The notes under the pieces were generated by a model that was not told where the DNA came from, made no database searches, and saw only the letters and a list, made by a program, of their open reading frames with translations. A DNA stretch of 39,461 nucleotides, from assembly GCA_946479615.1 (NCBI GenBank), contig CAMLGR010000024.1:1-39461 (forward strand), given 5' to 3'. Origin of the DNA: an uncultured Bacteroidota bacterium (GTDB lineage Bacteria; Bacteroidota; Bacteroidia; Chitinophagales; Chitinophagaceae). Below, in pieces: positions 32,790 through 39,461 of this stretch. The number at the start of each line of letters is the position of its first letter. Position 1 is the stretch's first letter. The position numbers and the translations under genes were made by a program.

Positions 32790-34860
32790 TGTTGGGTTGA
32801 GTTTTTTTGTATAAATAATTATAGGTTTCCACCTGTGAACGGATCTTTTTCCGGGAAGACCTCACATATTCATTGATCAGTTCATTATCCAGCCATCTCG
32901 CTTTTACATTATCCTGCAATTGTATATTCAATATATCAATCAGTTCCTGTTTGATCTCTTCATGCAAAACGGGACAGGTTGCTTCCACACGATGTTCCAG
33001 GTTGCGTAACATCCAGTCTGCCGAAGATATATAAACTTTCTCTTTGCCCCGGTTGTGAAATACCCACACCCGTGCATGTTCGAGGTATTCATCAACGATA
33101 CTGATGGCACGAACAGGTCGTTTGAATTTTTTATTTTCAGAAAGCATACAGAAAATGCCCCGGATGATAAGACGGATCGGTACACCGGCACGGGCCGCTT
33201 CATATAATTTCCCGATCATATCTTCATCAGAAAGAGAATTCATTTTTAATGTAATGCCGCAGGGATTATTCTTTTTTGCCTGGCGGATCTCTTCATCGAT
33301 CAGTTTTTCCATTTCCTTTCTTACAATATGCGGGCTTGGAATAATGGTGGTACAACTTTTCAGGGTATGCGTACCCGAACGATAATGTTCGAGGTAATTG
33401 AACATCCGGCTAAGATCGGTCATGATCCGGGGATTCGAAGTAAACAGGCAATGATCGGCATATACGCGCGCTGTTTTTTCATTCATGTTGCCGGTGCTGA
33501 CAAATCCATAAAGGATGCTTTTATCATTCACCCTTTTACGGATCAGGCAAAGTTTGGCATGTACTTTCATATCCGGCGGTCCGAGTAATACTTTAGCGCC
33601 TTCTTCTTCCAGCCTGGCTTTCCATTCCAGGTTGGCTTCTTCATCAAACCGCGCCCTTAATTCAAGTACCACTACCACTTCTTTACCATTACGTACGGCA
33701 TTGATCAATGCGTTGATGATCTTCGACTGGTCAGCCAGCCGGTAACAGGTGATCTTGATGGTGGTAACATCGGGATCGAAAGCCGCTTCCCGGATAATAT
33801 CAATCAAGGGAGTAAAAGAATGATAAGGGAAATGCAGCATGAAATCGCGTTGCACAACCACTTCAGAAACGCGGTTTTCGGTCAGCAACGGATGATCAAA
33901 TGGTTTCTTTCTTGCTTTTTTGATTTTGAACACCTGTTCCGGGAAATCCATGAAGTGCCGGAAATTATGAATGCGTCCACCCGGTAGAAAATTATCTTTC
34001 TTGGAAAGATTCAGGCGTCGGGTAAGATATTCCAGCAATCCCGCATCCATTTCCTTATCATATACAAACCGCACTGGTTTTCCTTTGCGGCGGTTCTTTA
34101 ATCCTTTTTCTATTTTCTGAATGATATTAGTGGTAAGATCGCTGTCGATATCGAGTTCGGCATCTCTTGTCACTTTAAACACATTGGCCTGGTATTCTTC
34201 ATAGCCGAAATAAGAAAAGATCTCGGGCAGGTTGAAACGTACAACATCTTCCAGAAGAATAATATGCTGTTCATCGGCTTTGGAAGGGAGCAATACAAAA
34301 CGCCCGACAACACGGCTGGGAATTTCAATCAATGCATATTTTCTTTTTAATGCATTTTCCTTTTTCCACATCACCACACCGAGGTAAATCGATTTATCTC
34401 TCAGGTTGGGAAACTGGGGAATGTTCTCGATCATCAGGGGAATGATATTCGAACTGACTTCCGCATCGTAATAATTCCGTACAAATTCCTGTTGTTCGGG
34501 GTTCAGTTGCGATTCGGTGACAAGAAAGATCTTCTGCTGTTTCATCTCTTCCTGCACCTTTTCCCAAATGCGGGCAAATTCACTTTGCTGGTTAAGTACG
34601 ATCATCTGTATATCGTCCAGTATCTGCTGTGGTTGCTGCTCCAGGTGCATATTCACTTTGGTGCCGGTAAGCAGGGTCATTCTTTTCAGTGTGGCGACGC
34701 GCACCCGGAAAAATTCATCCATGTTATTGGAAAAAATGCCGAGAAAGCGGATACGTTCCCTCAGTGGAACTGTTTCATCACCGGCCTCCTGCAACACTCT
34801 GGCATTGAAAGAAAGCCAGCTTATATCCCGTACAATCGTCTTTTGTTTATTAGGTGACAT
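32770..34860 (-). CDS. ppk1: Polyphosphate kinase 1
   Basis: PPK1 makes inorganic polyphosphate reversibly from ATP through a phosphohistidine. The 696-residue protein has all four domains: N-terminal (RDISWLSFNARVLQEA...IRFLGIFSNNMDEFFRVR), head, and two phospholipase-D-like C domains. The autophosphorylated His is H434 in DMKVHAKLCLIRK, the second catalytic His H595 in DEYLEHARVWVF, and the segments STGNMNEKTARVYADHCLFT and YISSADWMLRNLEHRVE follow. The stop overlaps the ppx start by 20 nt. The 129-nt stretch upstream, before the end of the flippase-like gene, has an AT-rich hairpin. Confidence 0.96.
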   Translation of the reverse strand: MSPNKQKTIVRDISWLSFNARVLQEAGDETVPLRERIRFLGIFSNNMDEFFRVRVATLKRMTLLTGTKVNMHLEQQPQQILDDIQMIVLNQQSEFARIWEKVQEEMKQQKIFLVTESQLNPEQQEFVRNYYDAEVSSNIIPLMIENIPQFPNLRDKSIYLGVVMWKKENALKRKYALIEIPSRVVGRFVLLPSKADEQHIILLEDVVRFNLPEIFSYFGYEEYQANVFKVTRDAELDIDSDLTTNIIQKIEKGLKNRRKGKPVRFVYDKEMDAGLLEYLTRRLNLSKKDNFLPGGRIHNFRHFMDFPEQVFKIKKARKKPFDHPLLTENRVSEVVVQRDFMLHFPYHSFTPLIDIIREAAFDPDVTTIKITCYRLADQSKIINALINAVRNGKEVVVVLELRARFDEEANLEWKARLEEEGAKVLLGPPDMKVHAKLCLIRKRVNDKSILYGFVSTGNMNEKTARVYADHCLFTSNPRIMTDLSRMFNYLEHYRSGTHTLKSCTTIIPSPHIVRKEMEKLIDEEIRQAKKNNPCGITLKMNSLSDEDMIGKLYEAARAGVPIRLIIRGIFCMLSENKKFKRPVRAISIVDEYLEHARVWVFHNRGKEKVYISSADWMLRNLEHRVEATCPVLHEEIKQELIDILNIQLQDNVKARWLDNELINEYVRSSRKKIRSQVETYNYLYKKTQPNSETGSH

Positions 34861-34947
34861 ATTTTCTATTATAAGAAATCCTTATAAAGATAAAGAACGG
34901 AGGATAGGAGGTATGTTAAGTTTTAAGGAAATCAAAATTCAAAAGTA

Positions 34948-34991
34948 AAAAATCAAAAAACTCACAATTACAGAGTATATTTTTGATTTTT
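34948..34991. terminator. AT-rich hairpin after the flippase-like gene
   Basis: AAAAATCAAAAA (34948-34959) and TTTTTGATTTTT (34980-34991) are exact reverse complements with a 20-nt loop; the right arm overlaps the stop codon of the flippase-like gene at 34990. The word TTTTTGATTTTT resembles the AT-rich motifs near 8778-8800. Weak as a terminator because it lacks GC pairs. Confidence 0.4.
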
Positions 34992-36003
34992 AATTACTCT
35001 TCGCTGTCTTTCTCTTATTGTACCAGGGCAACAGGATAAAACTAAGCAGGCCGCCTACCAGTATCACTACTGTTTGCACGATCCATAATAACCAGCCGAA
35101 GGCCATGGCGATACCTTTTTCTACTCCATACATGATCATGGTGCCTTCGATAAAAAAGGCGTATCCGCCGATTCCACCAGGAGAAATGACCATGCCGATA
35201 CTGCCGGCCGACAATACCGTGAACGCTTCTTTGATACCATATTGCTCGGTTTCATGCAATGCCTGGAAACCGATATAGCCACCAGATAAATAAAGCGTCC
35301 ATAAAAGAACAGTCAGGAAAATGAATTGCTTTTTCTTGCGCAGGTGACGGATCGAACTCAATCCCTGCCAGACCCGCGCACCAATAGAGCGAAGTGTCAA
35401 TGACAGGTCATTGAAGTTTTTCTTTTTACGGATCATCCATATTGCTATGATAATGGCAACCAGGAGAAGTATACCCAGCGGCAATACCCAGGCCGGGATC
35501 TTTTTACTTTCTTCCACACCCGGACTATTAAATAACTGGTCGGCCAGTTGTGAATACAAACCCGGTTGTATCGCCAGTGTGATACCAAAGATGGTCAGGA
35601 GGGTAACCGCATCGATCAGTCTTTCGAGGATGATCGTGCCTACCAGTTTATCGGCCGGGATCTTTTCGTAGCGCGATAGTACCGTACATTTTATCACTTC
35701 ACCGAGACGGGGCACACCCTGGTTGGTGAGGTAACCGATCATGACGGCAAAAAAAGTATTCGCTTTGTCGGGTTTATACCCCAATGATTCTATGAGCAGC
35801 CGCCAGCGCAGGGCGCGTGTATAATGACTAAGCAATAAAATACCGATTACAGGAATGGCGAGATAATAGCGGGCATGACTGAGTGCAAATTTTATCTTGA
35901 CCCAGTTCTCGTGATTGATCCCTTTGACAGACATCCATACAAAGAAAAAGCCCAGCGCAAAAAAGAAGAGGTATTGCAGTATCGTGCTTAGCTTTTTATT
36001 CAT
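34990..36003 (-). CDS. Flippase-like membrane protein (lysylphosphatidylglycerol synthase TM / UPF0104 family)
   Basis: The 337-residue protein has about eight hydrophobic segments and the family pattern: LRWRLLIESLGYKPDKANTFFAVMIGYLTNQGVPRLGEVIKCTVLSRYEKIP in the N-terminal half, and GSIGMVISPGGIGGYAFFIEGTMIMYGVEKGIAMAFGWLLWIVQTVVILVGG at the end. This is the transmembrane domain found in MprF-type flippases, without the aminoacyl-transferase domain, so it is probably a lipid-linked transporter. Substrate unknown. The gene starts 23 nt after the panD stop and is probably cotranscribed with panC and panD, an arrangement common in Bacteroidota as far as I know. Confidence 0.88.
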   Translation of the reverse strand: MNKKLSTILQYLFFFALGFFFVWMSVKGINHENWVKIKFALSHARYYLAIPVIGILLLSHYTRALRWRLLIESLGYKPDKANTFFAVMIGYLTNQGVPRLGEVIKCTVLSRYEKIPADKLVGTIILERLIDAVTLLTIFGITLAIQPGLYSQLADQLFNSPGVEESKKIPAWVLPLGILLLVAIIIAIWMIRKKKNFNDLSLTLRSIGARVWQGLSSIRHLRKKKQFIFLTVLLWTLYLSGGYIGFQALHETEQYGIKEAFTVLSAGSIGMVISPGGIGGYAFFIEGTMIMYGVEKGIAMAFGWLLWIVQTVVILVGGLLSFILLPWYNKRKTAKSN

Positions 36004-36026
36004 AAATGGGTTACGGGGATTATTCG

Positions 36027-36371
36027 TCAGCGTTTATTTCCTTCTTTGGGAAAAACCAGTGTAGGCTTGAATTGTTTGGCTTTTTCAAATTCCAGGGAGG
36101 CATAGGAAATGATCACGACCACATCGCCGACCATGGCTTTGCGGGCTGCCGGTCCGTTGAGACAACAGATACCCGAGCCGCGTTTTCCTTTGATCACATA
36201 GGTTTCGAGCCGTTCACCGTTGTTTACATTTACGACCTGCACTTTTTCGTTTTCAATAATATCCGCGGCTTCCATGAGGTCCTCATCTATAGTGATGCTG
36301 CCAATATAATTAAGGTTAGCTTCTGTAATCACCACCCTGTGTATTTTAGATTTCAATACTTCTATCTGCAT
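36027..36371 (-). CDS. panD: Aspartate 1-decarboxylase precursor
   Basis: PanD makes beta-alanine for pantothenate synthesis, using a pyruvoyl group formed by self-cleavage. The 114-residue protein has the cleavage site G24-S25 in NYIGSITID, Lys 9 (VLKSKIHRV), Arg 54 and Tyr 58 in [13 protein letters not shown], and the typical segments [27 protein letters not shown]. It lies 82 nt downstream of panC with a CTCTGTG-type repeat in the space, and 23 nt upstream of the flippase-like gene. Confidence 0.96.
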   Translation of the reverse strand: MQIEVLKSKIHRVVITEANLNYIGSITIDEDLMEAADIIENEKVQVVNVNNGERLETYVIKGKRGSGICCLNGPAARKAMVGDVVVIISYASLEFEKAKQFKPTLVFPKEGNKR

Positions 36372-36410
36372 GATGCAAAAGTAACTGTTTTAAAAAATTA
36401 AGACTATTAT

Positions 36411-36440
36411 CTCTGTGTCCTCTGTGTCTCCTTTGTGGCT
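36411..36440. repeat. Solo copy of the CTCTGTG repeat family between panC and panD
   Basis: The 30 nt read CTCTGTGTCC TCTGTGTCTC CTTTGTGGCT, two tandem CTCTGTGTC-like words and one CTTTGTGGC. They match the arms at 21891-21910 closely and the inverted copy at 25245-25261. There is no second arm here beyond a short acagag at 36441-36446, so this is half of the paired element. It sits between panC and panD. Confidence 0.75.
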
Positions 36441-36453
36441 ACAGAGACCCGGA

Positions 36454-37302
36454 TTATAATAGTACATTATCAATCAACCTCACATCGCCTAAAAAAGCGG
36501 CGGCTAATGTCACCAGCTTTTGTTTGCCATCCCAATGATCCACGGGTGAAAGATTGCCCGCATCGACGATTTCGATATAATCTACTTTAAATCCTTTTTG
36601 AGTGAGAAAGTTTGTGGCTTCTGCTTTTAAATTGTGAAGATCGCCCGGTTGCAGTTTGCTTTTGATATGTTGTAAGGACTGATAAATAAAAGGAGCGAGT
36701 TGCCGCGCTGTTTGATCCAGCCGCATATTGCGACTGCTCATTGCCAGGCCGTCTTGTTCGCGAAGGGTGGGAGAGATATGAATTTTGATATGACTGTCCA
36801 TGCCTGTCAGTTCCAGCAGTCTTTTGATGATCATGCATTGCTGGTAGTCTTTCTGGCCGATAAAAAGATCGTCGGGGTTGACGATTTCCAGCAGGCGGTG
36901 CACAACCTGGCAAACGCCCTGGAAATGACCGGGACGGTATTTTCCTTCGAGGATAGTTTCAATTTCGCCGAGATCGTAATGAGCAGGATGGGCAGTGCCC
37001 CGGGGATAGATTTCAGTTATACCTGGTAAAAAAACGACATCGCAGCCGGCTGCTTCCAGTTTATCAAGATCCTTTTCAATCGTGACGGGATATTTGCGGA
37101 AATCGGCCGGGTCGTTGAACTGGGTGGGGTTGACAAAAATGCTGCAAATGCTGTAACCGCTGACCTGTTGTGCATCTTTCAACAACGATATATGTCCTTC
37201 ATGCAAGGCCCCCATTGTTGGAACGAAGCCTGTTTTAATTCCTTTTCTTCGCTGTGCATCAAGGTGTTTATGGAGGTCTGTTGCTTTTTTAAATAAGATC
37301 AT
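36454..37302 (-). CDS. panC: Pantothenate synthetase (pantoate-beta-alanine ligase)
   Basis: PanC joins pantoate and beta-alanine with ATP through a pantoyl-adenylate. The 282-residue enzyme carries PTMGALHEGHISLLKDA (HIGH-type motif), SIFVNPTQF, EGKYRPGHFQGVCQVVHRLLEIVNPDDLFIGQKDYQQ, and REQDGLAMSSRNMRL (KMSKS-like loop), then a C-terminal dimer domain with VDYIEIVD and LVTLAAAFLGDVRLIDN. It is divergent from the GT5-like gene with 104 nt between starts and is followed by panD. Confidence 0.97.
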   Translation of the reverse strand: MILFKKATDLHKHLDAQRRKGIKTGFVPTMGALHEGHISLLKDAQQVSGYSICSIFVNPTQFNDPADFRKYPVTIEKDLDKLEAAGCDVVFLPGITEIYPRGTAHPAHYDLGEIETILEGKYRPGHFQGVCQVVHRLLEIVNPDDLFIGQKDYQQCMIIKRLLELTGMDSHIKIHISPTLREQDGLAMSSRNMRLDQTARQLAPFIYQSLQHIKSKLQPGDLHNLKAEATNFLTQKGFKVDYIEIVDAGNLSPVDHWDGKQKLVTLAAAFLGDVRLIDNVLL

Positions 37303-37359
37303 GGATTATCCATTAATACCCAAAAATTACACAACTTAACTATTCCTTATAAAAAACAG

Positions 37360-37367
37360 TACCTTTG
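37360..37367 (+). promoter_or_regulatory. -7 box of the GT5-like/DUF4270 transcript
   Basis: TACCTTTG matches the Bacteroidota -7 consensus exactly. It lies 39 nt before the ATG at 37407, which also has a purine-rich AAAAGGA in front. No convincing TTG lies at the -33 position. Confidence 0.5.
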
Positions 37368-37406
37368 CCCACGTTTTTCTAAAAACGGTTTACCTAAAAG
37401 GACAGC

Positions 37407-38222
37407 ATGTCAGAAAAAAAGAGAATTCTATTTATTGCCAACGAGATGTCACCCTACCTGGAGCTGACCGAGTTTTCCGAAATCGTGAATAAGCTTGCCA
37501 TAAAAGCGAATGATAACGGGTTCGAGGTACGTTGTATCATGCCCCGTTTCGGGATCATTAATGAACGCAGGCACCGGCTGCACGAGGTGGTAAGACTTTC
37601 CGGTATCAATGTATCGGTGGATAATGATGATATGCCTTTGCAGATCAAAGTGGCTTCTTTACCCAGCGCCAGGCTGCAGGTGTATTTTTTGGAAAATGAA
37701 GAGTTATTCAAACGGAAATACATTTTTCATGATGAGAACGAAAAATGGTTTGACGATAACGGCCTCCGCACAATCTTTTTCTGCAAAGGCGCGCTGGAAA
37801 CTGTAAAGAAATTCGGCTGGCCCCCTGATATTATCCATTGCAGTGGGTGGATGACGGGACTGATACCTGCCTACCTCAAAACATTATATAAAAAAGAACC
37901 CGTATTTGCTCATAGCAAAGTCATTTACACAGTGGGTCAGAATACTTTCAAAGAAAAGCTGGGAGCGGATTTTCTTAAAAAAGCCTTGATCCATCCTTCT
38001 TTAAAGGAAAAGGACCTGGAAGTATTCAAAGATGCGACCAATACGGCCATGTACCGGGGCGGCGCCAGTTTTGCGGATGCGATCACGTTTGGTTCCGAGA
38101 AAGTAGAAAAGAAACTGGTTGATGAATTTACCAAGGTCAGGGGCAAGAAAACCCTGTTGTATAATGAAGAATCTGATTTAACAGAGTATTTACAACTGTA
38201 TAACGATCTTGCGAGCAAGTAA
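37407..38222 (+). CDS. GT5-like protein: N-terminal half of a glycogen/starch synthase
   Basis: The 271-residue protein matches only the N-terminal (acceptor-side) domain of glycogen synthases: KRILFIANEMSPYLELTEFSEIVNKLAIKANDNGFEVRCIMPRFG, LQVYFLENEELFKRKYIF, GALETVKKFGWPPDIIHCSGWMTGLIPAYLKTLY, and KVIYTVGQNTFKEKL. Glycogen synthases are about 480 residues and keep the donor-binding and catalytic residues of the second domain, which is missing here. The usual KTGGL glucosyl-binding motif near the N-terminus is also gone (YLELTEFSEI in its place). No frameshift is seen after the stop. Bacteroidota carry such a short protein in this place, next to panC and DUF4270, as far as I know, so it is probably a repurposed gene rather than a fresh truncation. 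The DUF4270 gene begins 30 nt downstream. Confidence 0.85.
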   Translation: MSEKKRILFIANEMSPYLELTEFSEIVNKLAIKANDNGFEVRCIMPRFGIINERRHRLHEVVRLSGINVSVDNDDMPLQIKVASLPSARLQVYFLENEELFKRKYIFHDENEKWFDDNGLRTIFFCKGALETVKKFGWPPDIIHCSGWMTGLIPAYLKTLYKKEPVFAHSKVIYTVGQNTFKEKLGADFLKKALIHPSLKEKDLEVFKDATNTAMYRGGASFADAITFGSEKVEKKLVDEFTKVRGKKTLLYNEESDLTEYLQLYNDLASK

Positions 38223-38252
38223 AATTTAACTAATCCCGGATAAATTTATTTT

Positions 38253-39461
38253 GTGAAGTATAAAAAAGTGGTCCTTTCGCTTGGAGTTACCTTTACCAGC
38301 GCCGCTATCCTGTTATTCTCCTGCAAGAAGATCAATGAAGCTACCGAACTGGGGGGCGACCTCATTCCACCTGTAGATAATATCACCACTTTTGATACCA
38401 CCCTGGAAGTACAGGCATTCAATGATACTTTCTCCCTGGCTACCGATTCCTCTTATTCGATCAGTACCGACGAACATTTTGTAGGCATGATCAGCAATGA
38501 TCCCCTGTTTGGAAAAACAGATGCCAAATTATACATGCAATTAAAGCCCGCTTATTATAAATATACTTTCGCCAACAGGCCGGATAGTCTTTTTATCGAT
38601 TCAGCCGTTCTGGTACTGAATTATGTGGAGACCTATGGTGATACGACTGCATTGCAGACGATGAATGTTTATGAAATAGACCAGTCAAGCGATTTCAAAT
38701 TTGACAGTGTATACAAGATCCGGGAATCAAATATTGTCAAAGGACCCCAGTTGGGTACCCGCACTTTTGCGCCGATGACGCTGAATGATTCTGTGTATGC
38801 TTACCAGGACACGACGGCAAACCAGTTGCGGATCCGGTTAAATGATGCATTTGGACAACGTCTCCTGAATTATGACACCACGGGCACTACCAGTCCTTAT
38901 TCCTCTGATTCTGCCTTCAATGCCAATTTCAAAGGATTTGTGGTAGAAGCAACCAGTGGCAATGCCGTGATCGGGGTTGATCTTAGCGGCGCCAATACCA
39001 AACTGGCGCTCTACTATCATTATCATAATAAGAGTACCACCGATTTTGATACCACAGTGGCTTATTTCTCCTTTACTGCCGCTTCTGCTTCGGCCAATTA
39101 TGTAAAACGTGATTATTCAGGAACACCGCTTGCCCTGGCAGCCGGAGGTACTACGCCTGATGATCTTGTCTATATTCAGAATTCACCTGGTTCTTTTGCT
39201 ACGTTGAAAATACCGGGCCTGGCAGGTTTGAGCAACCGTGTTGTGCACAGGGCTGAACTGACTATGGAGCAGATATATGATGTATCTGATTCCACTTTCC
39301 CTTCACCCGGCGCTTTGTATGTGGATGCGTTTGATCCAACCTTACCGGGGTATCGAACCATACCGTATGACCTGTTATACGATGCCACGTCCAATTCAAC
39401 CAATGTATCGGGTAACTTCGGGGGTCTGCCTTTCCGGTTAACCGACCCGGGCGGTAATCCC
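38253..39461 (+). CDS. DUF4270 lipoprotein (3' end beyond the window)
   Basis: The frame is open from a GTG at 38253 to the window end (403 codons). GTG is the only usable start: a stop lies 4 codons upstream and no ATG intervenes. The protein begins with a lipoprotein signal (VKYKKVVLSLGVTFTSAAILLFSC, lipobox Cys at 24) followed by KKINEATELGGDLIPPVDNITTFDTTLEVQAFNDTF, the conserved opening of DUF4270 proteins. The visible body is beta-rich with many Asp, Thr and Ser (DTTxxV). It follows the GT5-like gene by 30 nt on the same strand and is probably cotranscribed. The function of the family is unknown. A box like TTATTTTG runs right up to the GTG. Confidence 0.88.
   Translation, partial: MKYKKVVLSLGVTFTSAAILLFSCKKINEATELGGDLIPPVDNITTFDTTLEVQAFNDTFSLATDSSYSISTDEHFVGMISNDPLFGKTDAKLYMQLKPAYYKYTFANRPDSLFIDSAVLVLNYVETYGDTTALQTMNVYEIDQSSDFKFDSVYKIRESNIVKGPQLGTRTFAPMTLNDSVYAYQDTTANQLRIRLNDAFGQRLLNYDTTGTTSPYSSDSAFNANFKGFVVEATSGNAVIGVDLSGANTKLALYYHYHNKSTTDFDTTVAYFSFTAASASANYVKRDYSGTPLALAAGGTTPDDLVYIQNSPGSFATLKIPGLAGLSNRVVHRAELTMEQIYDVSDSTFPSPGALYVDAFDPTLPGYRTIPYDLLYDATSNSTNVSGNFGGLPFRLTDPGGNP

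Overview
The window looks like chromosomal DNA of a member of the Bacteroidota, most probably the Chitinophagaceae or a close relative. Pointers are the two large outer-membrane receptors with carboxypeptidase-D-like N-termini, the DUF4270 lipoprotein, the OmpA-type protein with thrombospondin type-3 repeats, the pairing of a short GT5-like protein with panC and panD, promoter boxes of the TAnnTTTG type close to start codons, and weak Shine-Dalgarno sequences. No phage, transposase, CRISPR array or rRNA operon is visible. Most genes are core or lineage-typical. The accessory signal lies in the gaps, many of which hold long inverted repeats.

Layout. 1-9.8 kb: the end of an unknown Tyr-rich protein, purC (-), a TonB-dependent receptor (+), two tandem paralogous membrane-anchored coiled-coil proteins (-), holA (+), a Met-rich lipoprotein (+) and ribF (-). 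9.8-14.6 kb: purM (+), a BlaI repressor with a four-part membrane sensor (M56 peptidase, amidase, plug-like domain, TonB C-terminal domain) (-), and a divergent FtsE-type ATPase (+). 14.7-21.7 kb, all minus: two GT4 glycosyltransferases, a Gfo/Idh/MocA oxidoreductase, a large outer-membrane beta-barrel protein, a DUF445 protein and tRNA-His. 22.2-31.7 kb: a tail-specific protease (+), then on the minus strand a DinB-like protein, a subtilase, an OmpA-like protein, an ALDH7-type dehydrogenase, panB and a four-helix-bundle protein. 31.9-37.3 kb, all minus: ppx/gppA, ppk1, a flippase-like membrane protein, panD and panC. 37.4 kb to the end (+): a GT5-like half protein and a DUF4270 lipoprotein cut by the window edge.

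How the genes work together. purC and purM are two purine-synthesis steps encoded at separate loci. panB, panC and panD together make pantothenate; panC and panD are close neighbours while panB lies about 5 kb away. ppk1 and ppx overlap by 20 nt and form a polyphosphate synthesis and degradation pair. blaI and the M56 gene overlap as ATGA and sit behind two tandem AACTAA-N4-TTAGTT dyads, a well-defined candidate signalling locus. The glycosyltransferases and the oxidoreductase look like a small surface-glycan group.

The most unusual items are the M56-amidase-plug-TonB fusion with its twin operator, the coiled-coil paralogue pair (one copy with an apparently frameshifted tail), and the set of long, nearly perfect intergenic palindromes built from several different word families.
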